NCBI GenBank assembly: GCA_002428325.1
Contig: DIVR01000072.1
Coordinates: 2,445 to 22,170 of the forward strand
Reading direction: 5' to 3'
DNA length: 19,726 nucleotides
From: a bacterium UBP4_UBA6127
GTDB lineage: Bacteria > UBP4 > UBA4092
The stretch's first letter is position 1. Each line of letters begins with the position of its first letter. A program made the position numbers and the translations under genes. This document shows, piece after piece, positions 7,633 to 14,535 of the stretch. Below the pieces are notes generated by a model. It was not told where the DNA came from. It saw only the letters and a program-made list of their open reading frames with translations, and ran no database searches.

Positions 7633-8184
7633 ATGAATCAGGTCATGTGGGAAAGGGAACTTAAACCTAACTTGTGGATAAGGCTGATAAAGGGAGATCT
7701 TACTCAGGAAAACGTGGATGCTATTGTCAATGCTGCTAATTCTCACCTCCTCCATGGGGGGGGAGTGGCGGCGGCCATAGTATTAAGAGGTGGCATATCC
7801 ATCCAGCTGGAAAGTATGAAAGTCGCTCCTGTTGCTACCGGGAATTGTGCGGTTACATCTGCAGGGAAACTCCCTTGCAAACATGTCATTCATGCTGTAG
7901 GTCCTGTGTGGGGAGAAGGGGATGAAGATGCTAAATTATTTTCCGCTATTACAAATTCATTGATCAAAGCTGACTCTTTATATCTTGATTCCATTTCTTT
8001 TCCTGCTATCAGTTCCGGTATTTATGGCTTTCCTAAAGATCGTTGCGCTGTAATATTCAAAAGAGCCATCCTGGAGTATTCGAATGTTTTTACAGACCAA
8101 TACCTCAAGGAGATTAGAATATGCTTGATTGATAAAAATGATTTAAATATTTTCATGAAGGAATTTAGCTCAATGGGTATTTAA
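7633..8184 (+). CDS. Stand-alone macrodomain protein (ADP-ribose binding/hydrolase, AF1521-like)
   Basis: A 183-residue single-domain cytosolic protein. It has GDLTQENVDAIVNAANSHL (21-39), HGGGV (41-45), TSAGKLPCKHVIHAVGPVW (75-93) and the FPAISSGIYGFP loop (123-134), all hallmarks of the macrodomain. The HGGGVAAAIV form and HAVGPVW resemble the AF1521/MacroD-like group rather than the TARG1-like macrodomain of DarG. Such proteins bind ADP-ribose and often remove it from protein Asp/Glu or from O-acetyl-ADP-ribose. The segment after the Gly-rich loop (ESMKVAPVATG) is a few residues shorter than usual. GGAGG at 7620-7624 gives a firm start at 7633. Neighbours are an exported serine hydrolase and a zinc ribbon; a DarT-like ART-fold gene lies 2.9 kb upstream, across ilvD and its terminator. 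Confidence 0.9.
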   Translation: MNQVMWERELKPNLWIRLIKGDLTQENVDAIVNAANSHLLHGGGVAAAIVLRGGISIQLESMKVAPVATGNCAVTSAGKLPCKHVIHAVGPVWGEGDEDAKLFSAITNSLIKADSLYLDSISFPAISSGIYGFPKDRCAVIFKRAILEYSNVFTDQYLKEIRICLIDKNDLNIFMKEFSSMGI

Positions 8185-8218
8185 TGTAATGTATAATATT
8201 TTATAAGGAGTGCTAATC

Positions 8219-8419
8219 ATGCTTGATGACAGACAGAATATCCTTCTTAAAAATCCTGAATGTGAAAAATGTGAAAAGCCATTGAGATATTTGGGGGAAT
8301 TTAATCTATTATCTCAAATGGAGAAGGGGTTAAATGCCGCTTCAACTCTCGGAGATCGTAAAAATGTCAAAATGTATGTCTGTGATTCCTGCAGGAAAGT
8401 ATCTTTTTATCTTCCTTAG
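8219..8419 (+). CDS. Small zinc-ribbon protein of unknown function
   Basis: A 66-residue protein with two CxxC knuckles, CEKC (15-18) and CDSC (55-58), spaced by 36 residues, as in a zinc ribbon. Between them is a helix-like segment (FNLLSQMEKGLNAASTL). The frame is open from a GTG at 8210, but the Shine-Dalgarno AAGGAG (8205-8210) overlaps that codon and stands 8 nt before the ATG at 8219, so the ATG is the start. No partner or substrate can be read from the sequence. It lies 34 nt after the macrodomain gene and 17 nt before the phosphoesterase gene and is probably cotranscribed with both. A TATAAT at 8192-8197 has no good -35 element. Confidence 0.75.
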   Translation: MLDDRQNILLKNPECEKCEKPLRYLGEFNLLSQMEKGLNAASTLGDRKNVKMYVCDSCRKVSFYLP

Positions 8420-8436
8420 AGACTAACATAAGAGAC

Positions 8437-9399
8437 ATGAAAAAAATAAGCCGTCGTGAAGTTATTCGAACTGCAAGTGCTTTTACACTTGCTTCTGCAG
8501 CTGCTCTTTCTTTTTCCAAACCTCTCATCCCGAAGAATACTCCGGATAAAGGTTTAAACCCTTCATCGTTTCGGATTGTTCATATTACTGATTTGCATCT
8601 TTATGAACAACGAAAAGCCGAATTGAAAATCAAATATTTTATCGATAGTTTGAATCAACTGAAGCCTCATCCTGAATTTATATTGAATGGTGGGGATAAT
8701 ATCATGGATTCAACTGAGACTGGATATATTGAAACCTTAAGACAATGGGATATCTGGGAGAAATCATTCAATAACTCAATTCGATTTCCAGTATTTCATT
8801 GTATTGGGAATCACGATGTTTGGGGAATTGGTGAGAAAAGCGGTTGTACTGGTTCTGAATCCCTTTTTGGAAAACGAATGGCTATCAGTAAACTGGGATT
8901 GAAAGAAAGATTCTATAGTTTCGACAAAAATAACTGGCATTTTATTGTTTTAGATAGTACCTATATTGAAAAAGGATATTATACTGCCCGCTTGGATGAT
9001 GAGCAGTTTCAATGGCTCATCAAAGACCTGGAATCGACTCCACCCACAAAATCCATTCTGATATTGTCACATATGCCAATATTATCTGGATGTGTATTCA
9101 TGGATGGAGATAATGAAAAAACCGGAAATTGGATAGTTCCCGGTGCCTGGATGCATATAGATGCTAGGAAATTGAAGGATTTGTTTATTAAACATGACAA
9201 TATTAGAGTTTGTCTTTCCGGTCATACCCATTTACATGATGAAATGATTTATAACGGTATTAGTTACCATTGTAATGGAGCCGTAAGTGGGGGATGGTGG
9301 CAGGGTCCTTATCAGGAGACCTCTCCGGGATTTGCGGTCATTGACCTTTATTCCGATGGTAACTTTAAAATCTCTTACCAATCATATAGTTGGGAATAA
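8437..9399 (+). CDS. Tat-exported calcineurin-like metallophosphoesterase
   Basis: A 320-residue protein with a twin-arginine signal: SRREVIR (5-11), then a hydrophobic Ala-rich stretch to about residue 27. The mature domain has the full two-metal phosphoesterase set: DLH (52-54), GGDN (85-88), GNHD (124-127), SHMP (211-214) and GHTH (262-265). The enzyme is therefore expected to fold with its metals in the cytoplasm and act outside the inner membrane as a phosphomono- or diesterase; the substrate is unknown. Tat export fits a metal enzyme loaded before transport. The Shine-Dalgarno is weak (AAGAGA at 8430-8435), which suggests coupling to the upstream gene. No terminator is obvious after the stop; a loose AAAATCA/TGATTTT dyad follows but lacks a T tract. 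Confidence 0.87.
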   Translation: MKKISRREVIRTASAFTLASAAALSFSKPLIPKNTPDKGLNPSSFRIVHITDLHLYEQRKAELKIKYFIDSLNQLKPHPEFILNGGDNIMDSTETGYIETLRQWDIWEKSFNNSIRFPVFHCIGNHDVWGIGEKSGCTGSESLFGKRMAISKLGLKERFYSFDKNNWHFIVLDSTYIEKGYYTARLDDEQFQWLIKDLESTPPTKSILILSHMPILSGCVFMDGDNEKTGNWIVPGAWMHIDARKLKDLFIKHDNIRVCLSGHTHLHDEMIYNGISYHCNGAVSGGWWQGPYQETSPGFAVIDLYSDGNFKISYQSYSWE

Positions 9400-9492
9400 G
9401 TTGAAAATCAATATTCCTTCATCATAAAACTGATTTTAATAGTAGAGTATAGGTCTTTAATCAATTCAATAAATAACAATTTTTAATTTGAT

Positions 9493-9521
9493 TTGACAGC
9501 TACTGTGCATCATCTTAAGAT
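9493..9521 (+). promoter_or_regulatory. Sigma70-type promoter of the riboflavin operon
   Basis: A perfect -35 TTGACA (9493-9498), a 17-nt spacer and a -10 TAAGAT (9516-9521) are followed by an AT-rich stretch. Transcription would begin near 9528, 20 nt before the riboswitch P1 stem, which is where a promoter for an FMN-controlled leader is expected. Confidence 0.75.
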
Positions 9522-9547
9522 TAATATAAATAAATATATATTAAGAG

Positions 9548-9664
9548 AACCTTCAGGGCAGGGTGAAAATCCCGACCGGTGGTATAGCCCACGACTCCCT
9601 TTTTCGAGGGATTGATTTGGTGAAAATCCAAAGCCGACAGTTAAAGTCTGGATGGAAGAAGGTT
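9548..9664 (+). promoter_or_regulatory. FMN riboswitch (RFN element)
   Basis: The RNA carries the near-invariant RFN core: AGGGCAGGGTGAAAATCCCG after the P1 5' arm, CCGGTGG and AGCCCACGA, then GATTTGGTGAAAATCCAAAG, GCCGACAGTTAAAGTCTGG and ATGGAAGAAGG. P1 is AACCTTC (9548-9554) paired with GAAGGTT (9658-9664). A variable hairpin (TCCCT...AGGGA, about 9597-9611) fills the usual variable arm. FMN binding stabilises P1. Here that frees the downstream sequence to form a terminator, so FMN should switch off ribD and the genes behind it. The 3' P1 strand can instead pair with the 5' arm of the terminator, which makes it a transcriptional attenuator. Confidence 0.97.
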
Positions 9665-9670
9665 AAATAG

Positions 9671-9697
9671 CGATAAGGCATCCCTAATGCCGAATTG
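9671..9697 (+). promoter_or_regulatory. Hairpin between the FMN aptamer and its terminator
   Basis: GGCAT (9677-9681) and ATGCC (9687-9691) form a perfect 5-bp stem with the loop CCCTA. An outer CGAT/ATTG pairing across an AA/GA internal loop can extend it. It lies between the two antiterminator strands and may act as a spacer that brings them together. This is inferred from pairing only. Confidence 0.45.
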
Positions 9698-9716
9698 TTT
9701 ATTTATGTAATAATAG

Positions 9717-9750
9717 ACCTCTTCCGGAACTGTTCCTGAAGAGGTTTTTG
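9717..9750 (+). terminator. Riboswitch-controlled intrinsic terminator
   Basis: ACCTCTTC (9717-9724) and GAAGAGGT (9738-9745) form an 8-bp stem, extended by GGA/TCC inside with a small loop and followed by a T run (9745-9749) and TCTTT. The 5' arm ACCTCTTCC (9717-9725) can instead pair with GGAAGAAGGT (9654-9663) of the riboswitch P1, with one bulged A. Terminator and P1 therefore form together when FMN is bound. Confidence 0.9.
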
Positions 9751-9782
9751 TCTTTATTGTTCTCTTGTATCAGAGGTTAATA

Positions 9783-10883
9783 ATGACAATAGATGATTCT
9801 GTTTACATGAACAGGGCTTTGAATCTGGCCAGAAAAGCTTGGGGGAATACTTGGCCTAATCCCATGGTAGGGGCTGTTATTGTCAAAAACGGGCATATTC
9901 TGGGCGAGGGATATCATCATTATGCCGGGTCGTATCATGCTGAAATTGAAGCATTGCGGAAATGTAAAGAAAATCCCCAGGATGCTACTATGTATGTTAC
10001 CTTGGAACCCTGTTGCCATTTTGGCAAGACCCCACCCTGCACAGAAGCTATTATCCAGGCAGGTATAAAAAAGGTTTTTATTTCTATTAAAGATCCGAAT
10101 CCTAAGGTAAGTGGGAAAGGTATAAAACGGCTTAAAGAGGCAGGTATTGAAATTCATTCCGGCCTTTTAAAAGAAGAAGCCACTATTTTAAATGAAGGAT
10201 TTATCCATTTTCACCGGACGGGGAATCCTTTAGTGGTTCTAAAAATCGCACAGACTTTGGATGGTAAAATTGCTACGGCCAATTATGATTCAAAATGGAT
10301 TACGGGAAAAGAATCACGAAAATTGGTCCAGATATTAAGAGCGGGTTCAGATGCAATACTGGTGGGTTCTCATACCATTATTCAGGATGATCCGGAGTTG
10401 GTTGTCCATTCCAATAAACCATATAAAAGATATCCATACAGAATTATATTGGATACCCGGGGGATATTGAATCCCCAATTTAACGTCTTTTCTAAACGAC
10501 TTAAGGACTGTCCGGTTTTTTGGGTGATTGGTTCTCAAGTTTCCAGGAAAAAAATAATTCAGATGGAAAATAATGGCGTCAAAATCCTTCAAATGAAAAA
10601 TAAATCTTCGCATATAGATTTAAGCTGGTTGATGAATGAATTATCAAAACTGGATATTCATACCCTGTTAGTAGAAGGGGGCAGTCGAATCTTTGGAGCT
10701 TTTATTGATGATTGTTTGGCCGATAAAATGATTATATTTCAAGCCCCCAGTATCATGGGAGGGCAGAAATCCCTATCTTCAATCGGAGGAAAAGGTGCTT
10801 TAGCTATCGATAAACTGGTTCATCTGAAGAAGCCTCATTATTCTCTCTCGGGTAAAGATATGGTTATTGAAGGGTATCTTTAA
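9783..10883 (+). CDS. ribD: Bifunctional riboflavin biosynthesis deaminase/reductase
   Basis: Deaminates and then reduces the pyrimidine intermediate from GTP in riboflavin synthesis. The 366-residue protein has an N-terminal zinc deaminase domain, with HAE (52-54, catalytic Glu54) and PCCHFGKTPPC (76-86, zinc Cys77 and Cys86), and a C-terminal reductase domain that starts near LKIAQTLDGKIA (153-164) and contains LVEGGSRI. Length and domain order are standard. The ATG at 9783 follows CAGAGG (9771-9776); a TTG at 9765 is in frame but lies before the ribosome binding site, almost against the terminator. It is the first gene after the FMN riboswitch. Its stop is followed directly by the ribE start. 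Confidence 0.97.
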   Translation: MTIDDSVYMNRALNLARKAWGNTWPNPMVGAVIVKNGHILGEGYHHYAGSYHAEIEALRKCKENPQDATMYVTLEPCCHFGKTPPCTEAIIQAGIKKVFISIKDPNPKVSGKGIKRLKEAGIEIHSGLLKEEATILNEGFIHFHRTGNPLVVLKIAQTLDGKIATANYDSKWITGKESRKLVQILRAGSDAILVGSHTIIQDDPELVVHSNKPYKRYPYRIILDTRGILNPQFNVFSKRLKDCPVFWVIGSQVSRKKIIQMENNGVKILQMKNKSSHIDLSWLMNELSKLDIHTLLVEGGSRIFGAFIDDCLADKMIIFQAPSIMGGQKSLSSIGGKGALAIDKLVHLKKPHYSLSGKDMVIEGYL

Positions 10884-11525
10884 ATGTTCACTGGAATCGT
10901 TGAAGAAAAAGGAATTTTAAAAAAACTTGAGATAAAATCTCAGGGAGCTCTATTAACCATTCAAGCAAAATCTATTTTGAACGATCTAAAAGTTGGAGAC
11001 AGTATTGCTGTAAACGGTGCTTGTTTGACGGTTACCAGCTTTTCTGAAAGAGAATTTACAGCCGAATTGAGTAGTGAAACCCTTAAAAGAACGGCGATTT
11101 CTCGAAATTCCAGCATGAATATTGTCAATCTTGAAAGAGCTCTCCGACTGGGGGACCGATTAGGCGGGCATATAGTATCTGGCCATATTGATTGTATTGG
11201 TAAATTAATTAGTTCTTCTCCCTCAGGAGATAACCGGGTTCTGGAATTTGAATATCCCCAGGAATATGAAAAATATGTGGTTTTAAAAGGAAGTATTACG
11301 GTGGATGGAATCAGCCTTACCTTAGCCAGTCTTATGGATAATCGATTTCAAATTTGGGTCATTCCTCATACCATTATGAATACTACCCTTGAGAATATTA
11401 CTAAGGGGACTTGGGTAAATCTTGAATTTGATATTTTAGGTAAATATGTTGAGCGTCTGATGGATAAAAAAAATAAAACGGTTGGATTATCAAAAGATTT
11501 TCTTTCCGAAAATGGATTTATATAA
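10884..11525 (+). CDS. ribE: Riboflavin synthase, alpha subunit type
   Basis: Dismutates two 6,7-dimethyl-8-ribityllumazines to riboflavin, the last step of the pathway. It has 213 residues made of two lumazine-binding barrels: the first starts with MFTGIVEEKG and has VNGACLTV (43-50), the second follows LGGHIVSGHID (93-103) and has the matching VDGISLTL (140-147). The start codon directly abuts the ribD stop, which points to translational coupling; no separate Shine-Dalgarno is clear (GAAGG at 10868-10872 inside ribD may serve). The C-terminal tail after residue 195 is Lys-rich and variable, as is usual. The name ribE follows B. subtilis usage; E. coli calls the same enzyme ribC. Confidence 0.97.
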   Translation: MFTGIVEEKGILKKLEIKSQGALLTIQAKSILNDLKVGDSIAVNGACLTVTSFSEREFTAELSSETLKRTAISRNSSMNIVNLERALRLGDRLGGHIVSGHIDCIGKLISSSPSGDNRVLEFEYPQEYEKYVVLKGSITVDGISLTLASLMDNRFQIWVIPHTIMNTTLENITKGTWVNLEFDILGKYVERLMDKKNKTVGLSKDFLSENGFI

Positions 11526-11538
11526 AGGAGTTTCTTTA

Positions 11539-12735
11539 ATGTTTAATAAAATTGAAGAGGCCGTCGACTCTATAAAAAAAGGACAAATGATCATCGTTGT
11601 TGACGATGAAGATAGAGAAAATGAAGGCGATCTGATTTGCGCTGCGGAATTGGCAACTCCACAAATTATTAATTTTATGACGTTATTTGGAAGAGGACTC
11701 ATCTGTGTGCCTTTATCCGGGAAAAGGATTGATGAGCTTGAACTGCATCCCATGGTCAATAAAAATACTGAAAGTATGGAAACTGCTTTTACAGTCTCGG
11801 TGGATGCCCGAGATGGCACAACGACCGGAATATCGGCTTACGACAGAGCTCAGACCATTCAAACTCTAATTCATCCAGAAACAAAACCCCTGGACCTTAG
11901 AAGGCCTGGGCATATATTTCCCCTCAGGGCAAAAGAGGGTGGGGTCTTAAGAAGGGCCGGACATACTGAAGCCTCTGTAGATTTAGCTGTATTAGCTGGA
12001 TTAAAACCGGCAGGTGTTCTCTGTGAAATTCTAAATACGGATGGTACCATGGCCCGAGTCCCACAACTTCTTGAATTTTCAGCCAAACATGGATTACCAA
12101 TTATTACCATCAAAGACCTTATCGAATATAGAAGAAAAACAGAAAAACTGATTGAACGGATTGTTGAAGTGGATTTTCCTACAAAATATGGGCATTTTTC
12201 ATTAAAAGGCTATAAAAGCCATGTGGATGATAGTTTTCATCTGGCCCTTGTTAAGGGGGATGTAAGCAATAAAGCCAATGTTCTGGTAAGAGTCCACTCA
12301 GAATGCTTGACAGGAGATGTGTTCGGTTCCCTTCGGTGCGATTGTGGGTCACAAATAGCCGCGGCTTTAGTTAAAATCGAATCTGAAGGTGAAGGGGTTG
12401 TCTTATATATGCGCCAAGAAGGCCGTGGAATCGGCTTAGAGAATAAAATCAAGGCTTATGCCTTGCAGGATAATGGTATGGATACCGTAGAAGCCAACCT
12501 TGAACTGGGATTCAAACCTGACCTAAGAGAATATGGTATCGGTGCTCAAATTCTCTCTGACCTTGGCTTAACCTCCATTCGATTGCTTACCAATAATCCC
12601 CGAAAAATCATTGGACTGGAAGCTTATGGACTCAAAGTCGTAGAAAGAGTTCCATTGAATGTTGGGCAATGCAAAACGAACATCGATTATTTAACTGTAA
12701 AACGTGATAAAATGGGTCATTTACTGGATATTTGA
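11539..12735 (+). CDS. ribBA: Bifunctional DHBP synthase / GTP cyclohydrolase II
   Basis: Supplies both precursors of riboflavin. The N-terminal RibB domain (about 1-203) makes dihydroxybutanone phosphate from ribulose-5-phosphate and has DDEDRENEGDL (22-32), RDGTTTGISAYDRA (91-104) and RAGHTEASVD (139-148). The C-terminal RibA domain (about 205-398) opens GTP and has the zinc ligands Cys256, Cys267 and Cys269 in HSECLTGDVFGSLRCDCGS, plus RQEGRGIGLENK (292-303). Both active sites look intact. The protein has 398 residues, normal for the fusion. AAGGAG at 11525-11530 sets the start at 11539; an in-frame TTG at 11482 inside ribE is disfavoured. It lies 13 nt after ribE. Confidence 0.97.
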   Translation: MFNKIEEAVDSIKKGQMIIVVDDEDRENEGDLICAAELATPQIINFMTLFGRGLICVPLSGKRIDELELHPMVNKNTESMETAFTVSVDARDGTTTGISAYDRAQTIQTLIHPETKPLDLRRPGHIFPLRAKEGGVLRRAGHTEASVDLAVLAGLKPAGVLCEILNTDGTMARVPQLLEFSAKHGLPIITIKDLIEYRRKTEKLIERIVEVDFPTKYGHFSLKGYKSHVDDSFHLALVKGDVSNKANVLVRVHSECLTGDVFGSLRCDCGSQIAAALVKIESEGEGVVLYMRQEGRGIGLENKIKAYALQDNGMDTVEANLELGFKPDLREYGIGAQILSDLGLTSIRLLTNNPRKIIGLEAYGLKVVERVPLNVGQCKTNIDYLTVKRDKMGHLLDI

Positions 12736-12736
12736 C

Positions 12737-12767
12737 CCTTGTAATCATTTTTGAACAAGGAGTGTTC
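12737..12767 (+). promoter_or_regulatory. Alternative hairpins around the ribH ribosome binding site
   Basis: CCTTGT (12737-12742) can pair with ACAAGG (12755-12760), which hides half of the ribH Shine-Dalgarno AAGGAG. Alternatively GAACA (12753-12757) pairs with TGTTC (12763-12767) and places AGGAG exactly in the loop. The two stems share bases and exclude each other. A control role is inference only; the stems are short. Confidence 0.3.
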
Positions 12768-12769
12768 TT

Positions 12770-13246
12770 ATGACAACTAAAATATTTGAAGGCAAATTGA
12801 ATGCCAGTGGACTTAAATTTGCTATTGTGGTAAGTCGATTTAATGAATTTATCACAAATCGTTTATGGTCAGGAGCTCAGGATTGTCTGATTCGGCATGG
12901 AGCGACTGAAGATGCCATTCATTTAGCCTGGGTACCAGGAGCGATGGAAATCCCCATGATTGCTCAAGAATTAGCTAAAAGCGGCAATTATGATGCGGTA
13001 TTATGTTTAGGTTGTGTCATTCGGGGTTCTACTCCTCATTTTGATTATGTCGCTGCTGAAGTATCCAAGGGAATTGCCCAATGCTCTCTAAATACCGGCA
13101 TTCCGGTTGTTTTTGGCGTTATAACCAGCGATACAATCGAACAAGCCATTGAACGCGCAGGGACTAAGTCAGGAAATAAAGGCTGGGATGCAGCCCTCAC
13201 TGGTATCGAAATGGCTCAATTAATCAGCCAGATTCGAAAGAAATAG
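12770..13246 (+). CDS. ribH: 6,7-dimethyl-8-ribityllumazine synthase
   Basis: Condenses dihydroxybutanone phosphate with the RibD product (after its dephosphorylation) to give the lumazine used by RibE; it assembles into pentamers or capsids. The 158-residue length is typical. Substrate-site motifs are present: SRFNEFIT (22-29), VPGAMEIP (55-62), RGSTPHFDYV (85-94, catalytic His90) and a late ERAGTKSGNKGWDAA. A strong AAGGAG (12757-12762) precedes the ATG by 7 nt. It follows ribBA by 34 nt and precedes nusB by 7 nt, the common bacterial ribH-nusB pair. Confidence 0.97.
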   Translation: MTTKIFEGKLNASGLKFAIVVSRFNEFITNRLWSGAQDCLIRHGATEDAIHLAWVPGAMEIPMIAQELAKSGNYDAVLCLGCVIRGSTPHFDYVAAEVSKGIAQCSLNTGIPVVFGVITSDTIEQAIERAGTKSGNKGWDAALTGIEMAQLISQIRKK

Positions 13247-13253
13247 AGACCTA

Positions 13254-13682
13254 ATGAAACGTCGATATGGAAGAGAAATAGCATTGAAAGTCCTTTATCA
13301 AAAGGATATTACCTCTCTATTAATTAATGATATCTTAGAGAAAACTTACGCTTATGAGGATATCCCTGAGGATATCCGTGAATTTTCCAGGAAAATTGTC
13401 TTGGGAACTGTGGAACATTGGGAAGATATTAACAAGAATATTGAAAAATATGCTGAAAATTGGACCATCGAACGTATCGCTGTCGTGGATGTTAATATCC
13501 TGCGTATTGCCCTTTATGAACTGATATATGAATCTGAGACTCCGGCCCGGGTAATATTAAATGAAGCCATTGAAATAGCAAAAAAATATGGAGATACCAA
13601 ATCTTATCAATTTATCAATGGCATATTGGACAAGGCAAGCCGAGAACTTCGTAAAGATACGGATATTATGAGTGCATCCTAA
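13254..13682 (+). CDS. nusB: Transcription antitermination factor NusB
   Basis: A small all-helical protein that, with NusE/S10, binds boxA RNA and supports antitermination in rRNA operons. It has 142 residues and the usual pattern: RYGREIALKVLYQKD at the N-terminus, FSRKIVLGTVEHWEDIN in the middle, and WTIERIAVVDVNILRIALYEL followed by VILNEAIEIAKKYGD and FINGILDKAS at the end. It is 7 nt from ribH and lacks a strong Shine-Dalgarno (AGAGA close to the ATG). In this operon its transcription would be under FMN control unless an internal promoter exists; I see none. Confidence 0.96.
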   Translation: MKRRYGREIALKVLYQKDITSLLINDILEKTYAYEDIPEDIREFSRKIVLGTVEHWEDINKNIEKYAENWTIERIAVVDVNILRIALYELIYESETPARVILNEAIEIAKKYGDTKSYQFINGILDKASRELRKDTDIMSAS

Positions 13683-13713
13683 ACTATTTTTTGCCAGGTA
13701 GCCGGGGTTTTTT

Positions 13714-14535
13714 ATGTATAAAAATACATACAATTCAAAAGTGAAAATCCATGAATTTTCTTCTGAAACCTTATCGCCTGTATATCTTTTTCATGGTGAG
13801 GATCACCCTCTTCTTAAAAAGAATCTTCAGGCACTCATGGATATATTGATTCCCTCCGAGTACCGTGATGGAAATTTACTGATACAATCAGGCCGAGAAT
13901 TTAACCCTCTGGAAGTGATGGATTTTTGCGATACATTGCCTTTTTTGTACCATAAAAGAGTTGTCCTGATTGAAAATTGTCCCTTTCTCTATGAATCCAG
14001 AAAATCTAAGAAAAAAGTGGCAGCCACCCCGGACGGCCAATTTGTTGACTGGTTAGAATTGAATCTAGCTAACAACCCGACTTTTTGCATTGTTTTTACC
14101 CTGTTGGAAGATAATGAAAAGATATCACTTTCTAAAACATCTCCTTTGAATAAATCTATTTCCAAGAAAGGGAAGATTTTCACTTTCCCTTTACCAGAAG
14201 AAATAGTAGAATTTATCGAACATTGTGCTGCCTCCAGGCAAAAGGATGCACTTAATACTTTAAATAGAATATATGCCAGGGGGATTGATTCCGGAGAGAT
14301 CAGTTATCGGCTCATGACCCGGTTACGGTATTACTTAAAAAAAGGTATTTCCCAAAAGTTACCGGCTGGTCTAAAATCAGGAGTCATAAAATCAGATTTG
14401 GATTTTTATCTGGATTCATTGGATGTCGAGAACCGGCTGCGGCCCAGAGATATGGATCTCATGTCGGAAGATTCCTTATATGTCTTGGAAGAATGGATAT
14501 TAAACGATCAAAGATGCAAAAACAAAATCGAATAA
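13714..14535 (+). CDS. holA: DNA polymerase III delta subunit-like protein, shortened
   Basis: Delta opens the sliding clamp within the clamp loader. The N-terminal part matches delta domain I: SPVYLFHGEDHPLLKKNL (21-38), DFCDTLPFLYHKRVVLIENC (70-89), and a middle sheet region ending in GKIFTFPLPEEIVEFIEH (153-170). Normally about 80 residues of lid (domain II) follow. Here the chain goes straight to ASRQKDALNTLNRIYARGID (173-192) and SYRLMTRLRYYLKK (197-210), which look like the start of the C-terminal collar domain. The protein has 273 residues, against about 330-345 for normal delta. There is no frameshift; the frame is continuous. Position next to an lptE-like gene supports the holA call. 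The start follows GGGG (13703-13706); the 3' end overlaps the kinase gene by 43 nt. Confidence 0.72.
   Translation: MYKNTYNSKVKIHEFSSETLSPVYLFHGEDHPLLKKNLQALMDILIPSEYRDGNLLIQSGREFNPLEVMDFCDTLPFLYHKRVVLIENCPFLYESRKSKKKVAATPDGQFVDWLELNLANNPTFCIVFTLLEDNEKISLSKTSPLNKSISKKGKIFTFPLPEEIVEFIEHCAASRQKDALNTLNRIYARGIDSGEISYRLMTRLRYYLKKGISQKLPAGLKSGVIKSDLDFYLDSLDVENRLRPRDMDLMSEDSLYVLEEWILNDQRCKNKIE

Noticed and set aside
4163..8184. Calling the DarT-like gene and the macrodomain gene a classical darTG toxin-antitoxin pair
   Set aside because: The genes are not adjacent, a strong terminator lies between them, and the macrodomain resembles the AF1521 group and lacks a DarG-type C-terminal part.
8192..8197. 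Perfect TATAAT before the zinc-ribbon gene
   Set aside because: No -35 element at 16-18 nt, and the region is AT-rich and inside a tight gene set. A promoter is possible but not supported.
9404..9438. Inverted repeat AAAATCA/TGATTTT after the phosphoesterase gene
   Set aside because: The loop is over 20 nt, the stem is AT-rich and no T tract follows, so it is not supported as a terminator.
9777..10157. Minus-strand open frame of 126 codons opposite ribD
   Set aside because: It lies opposite the conserved deaminase domain, and its translation has no recognisable domain or good start.
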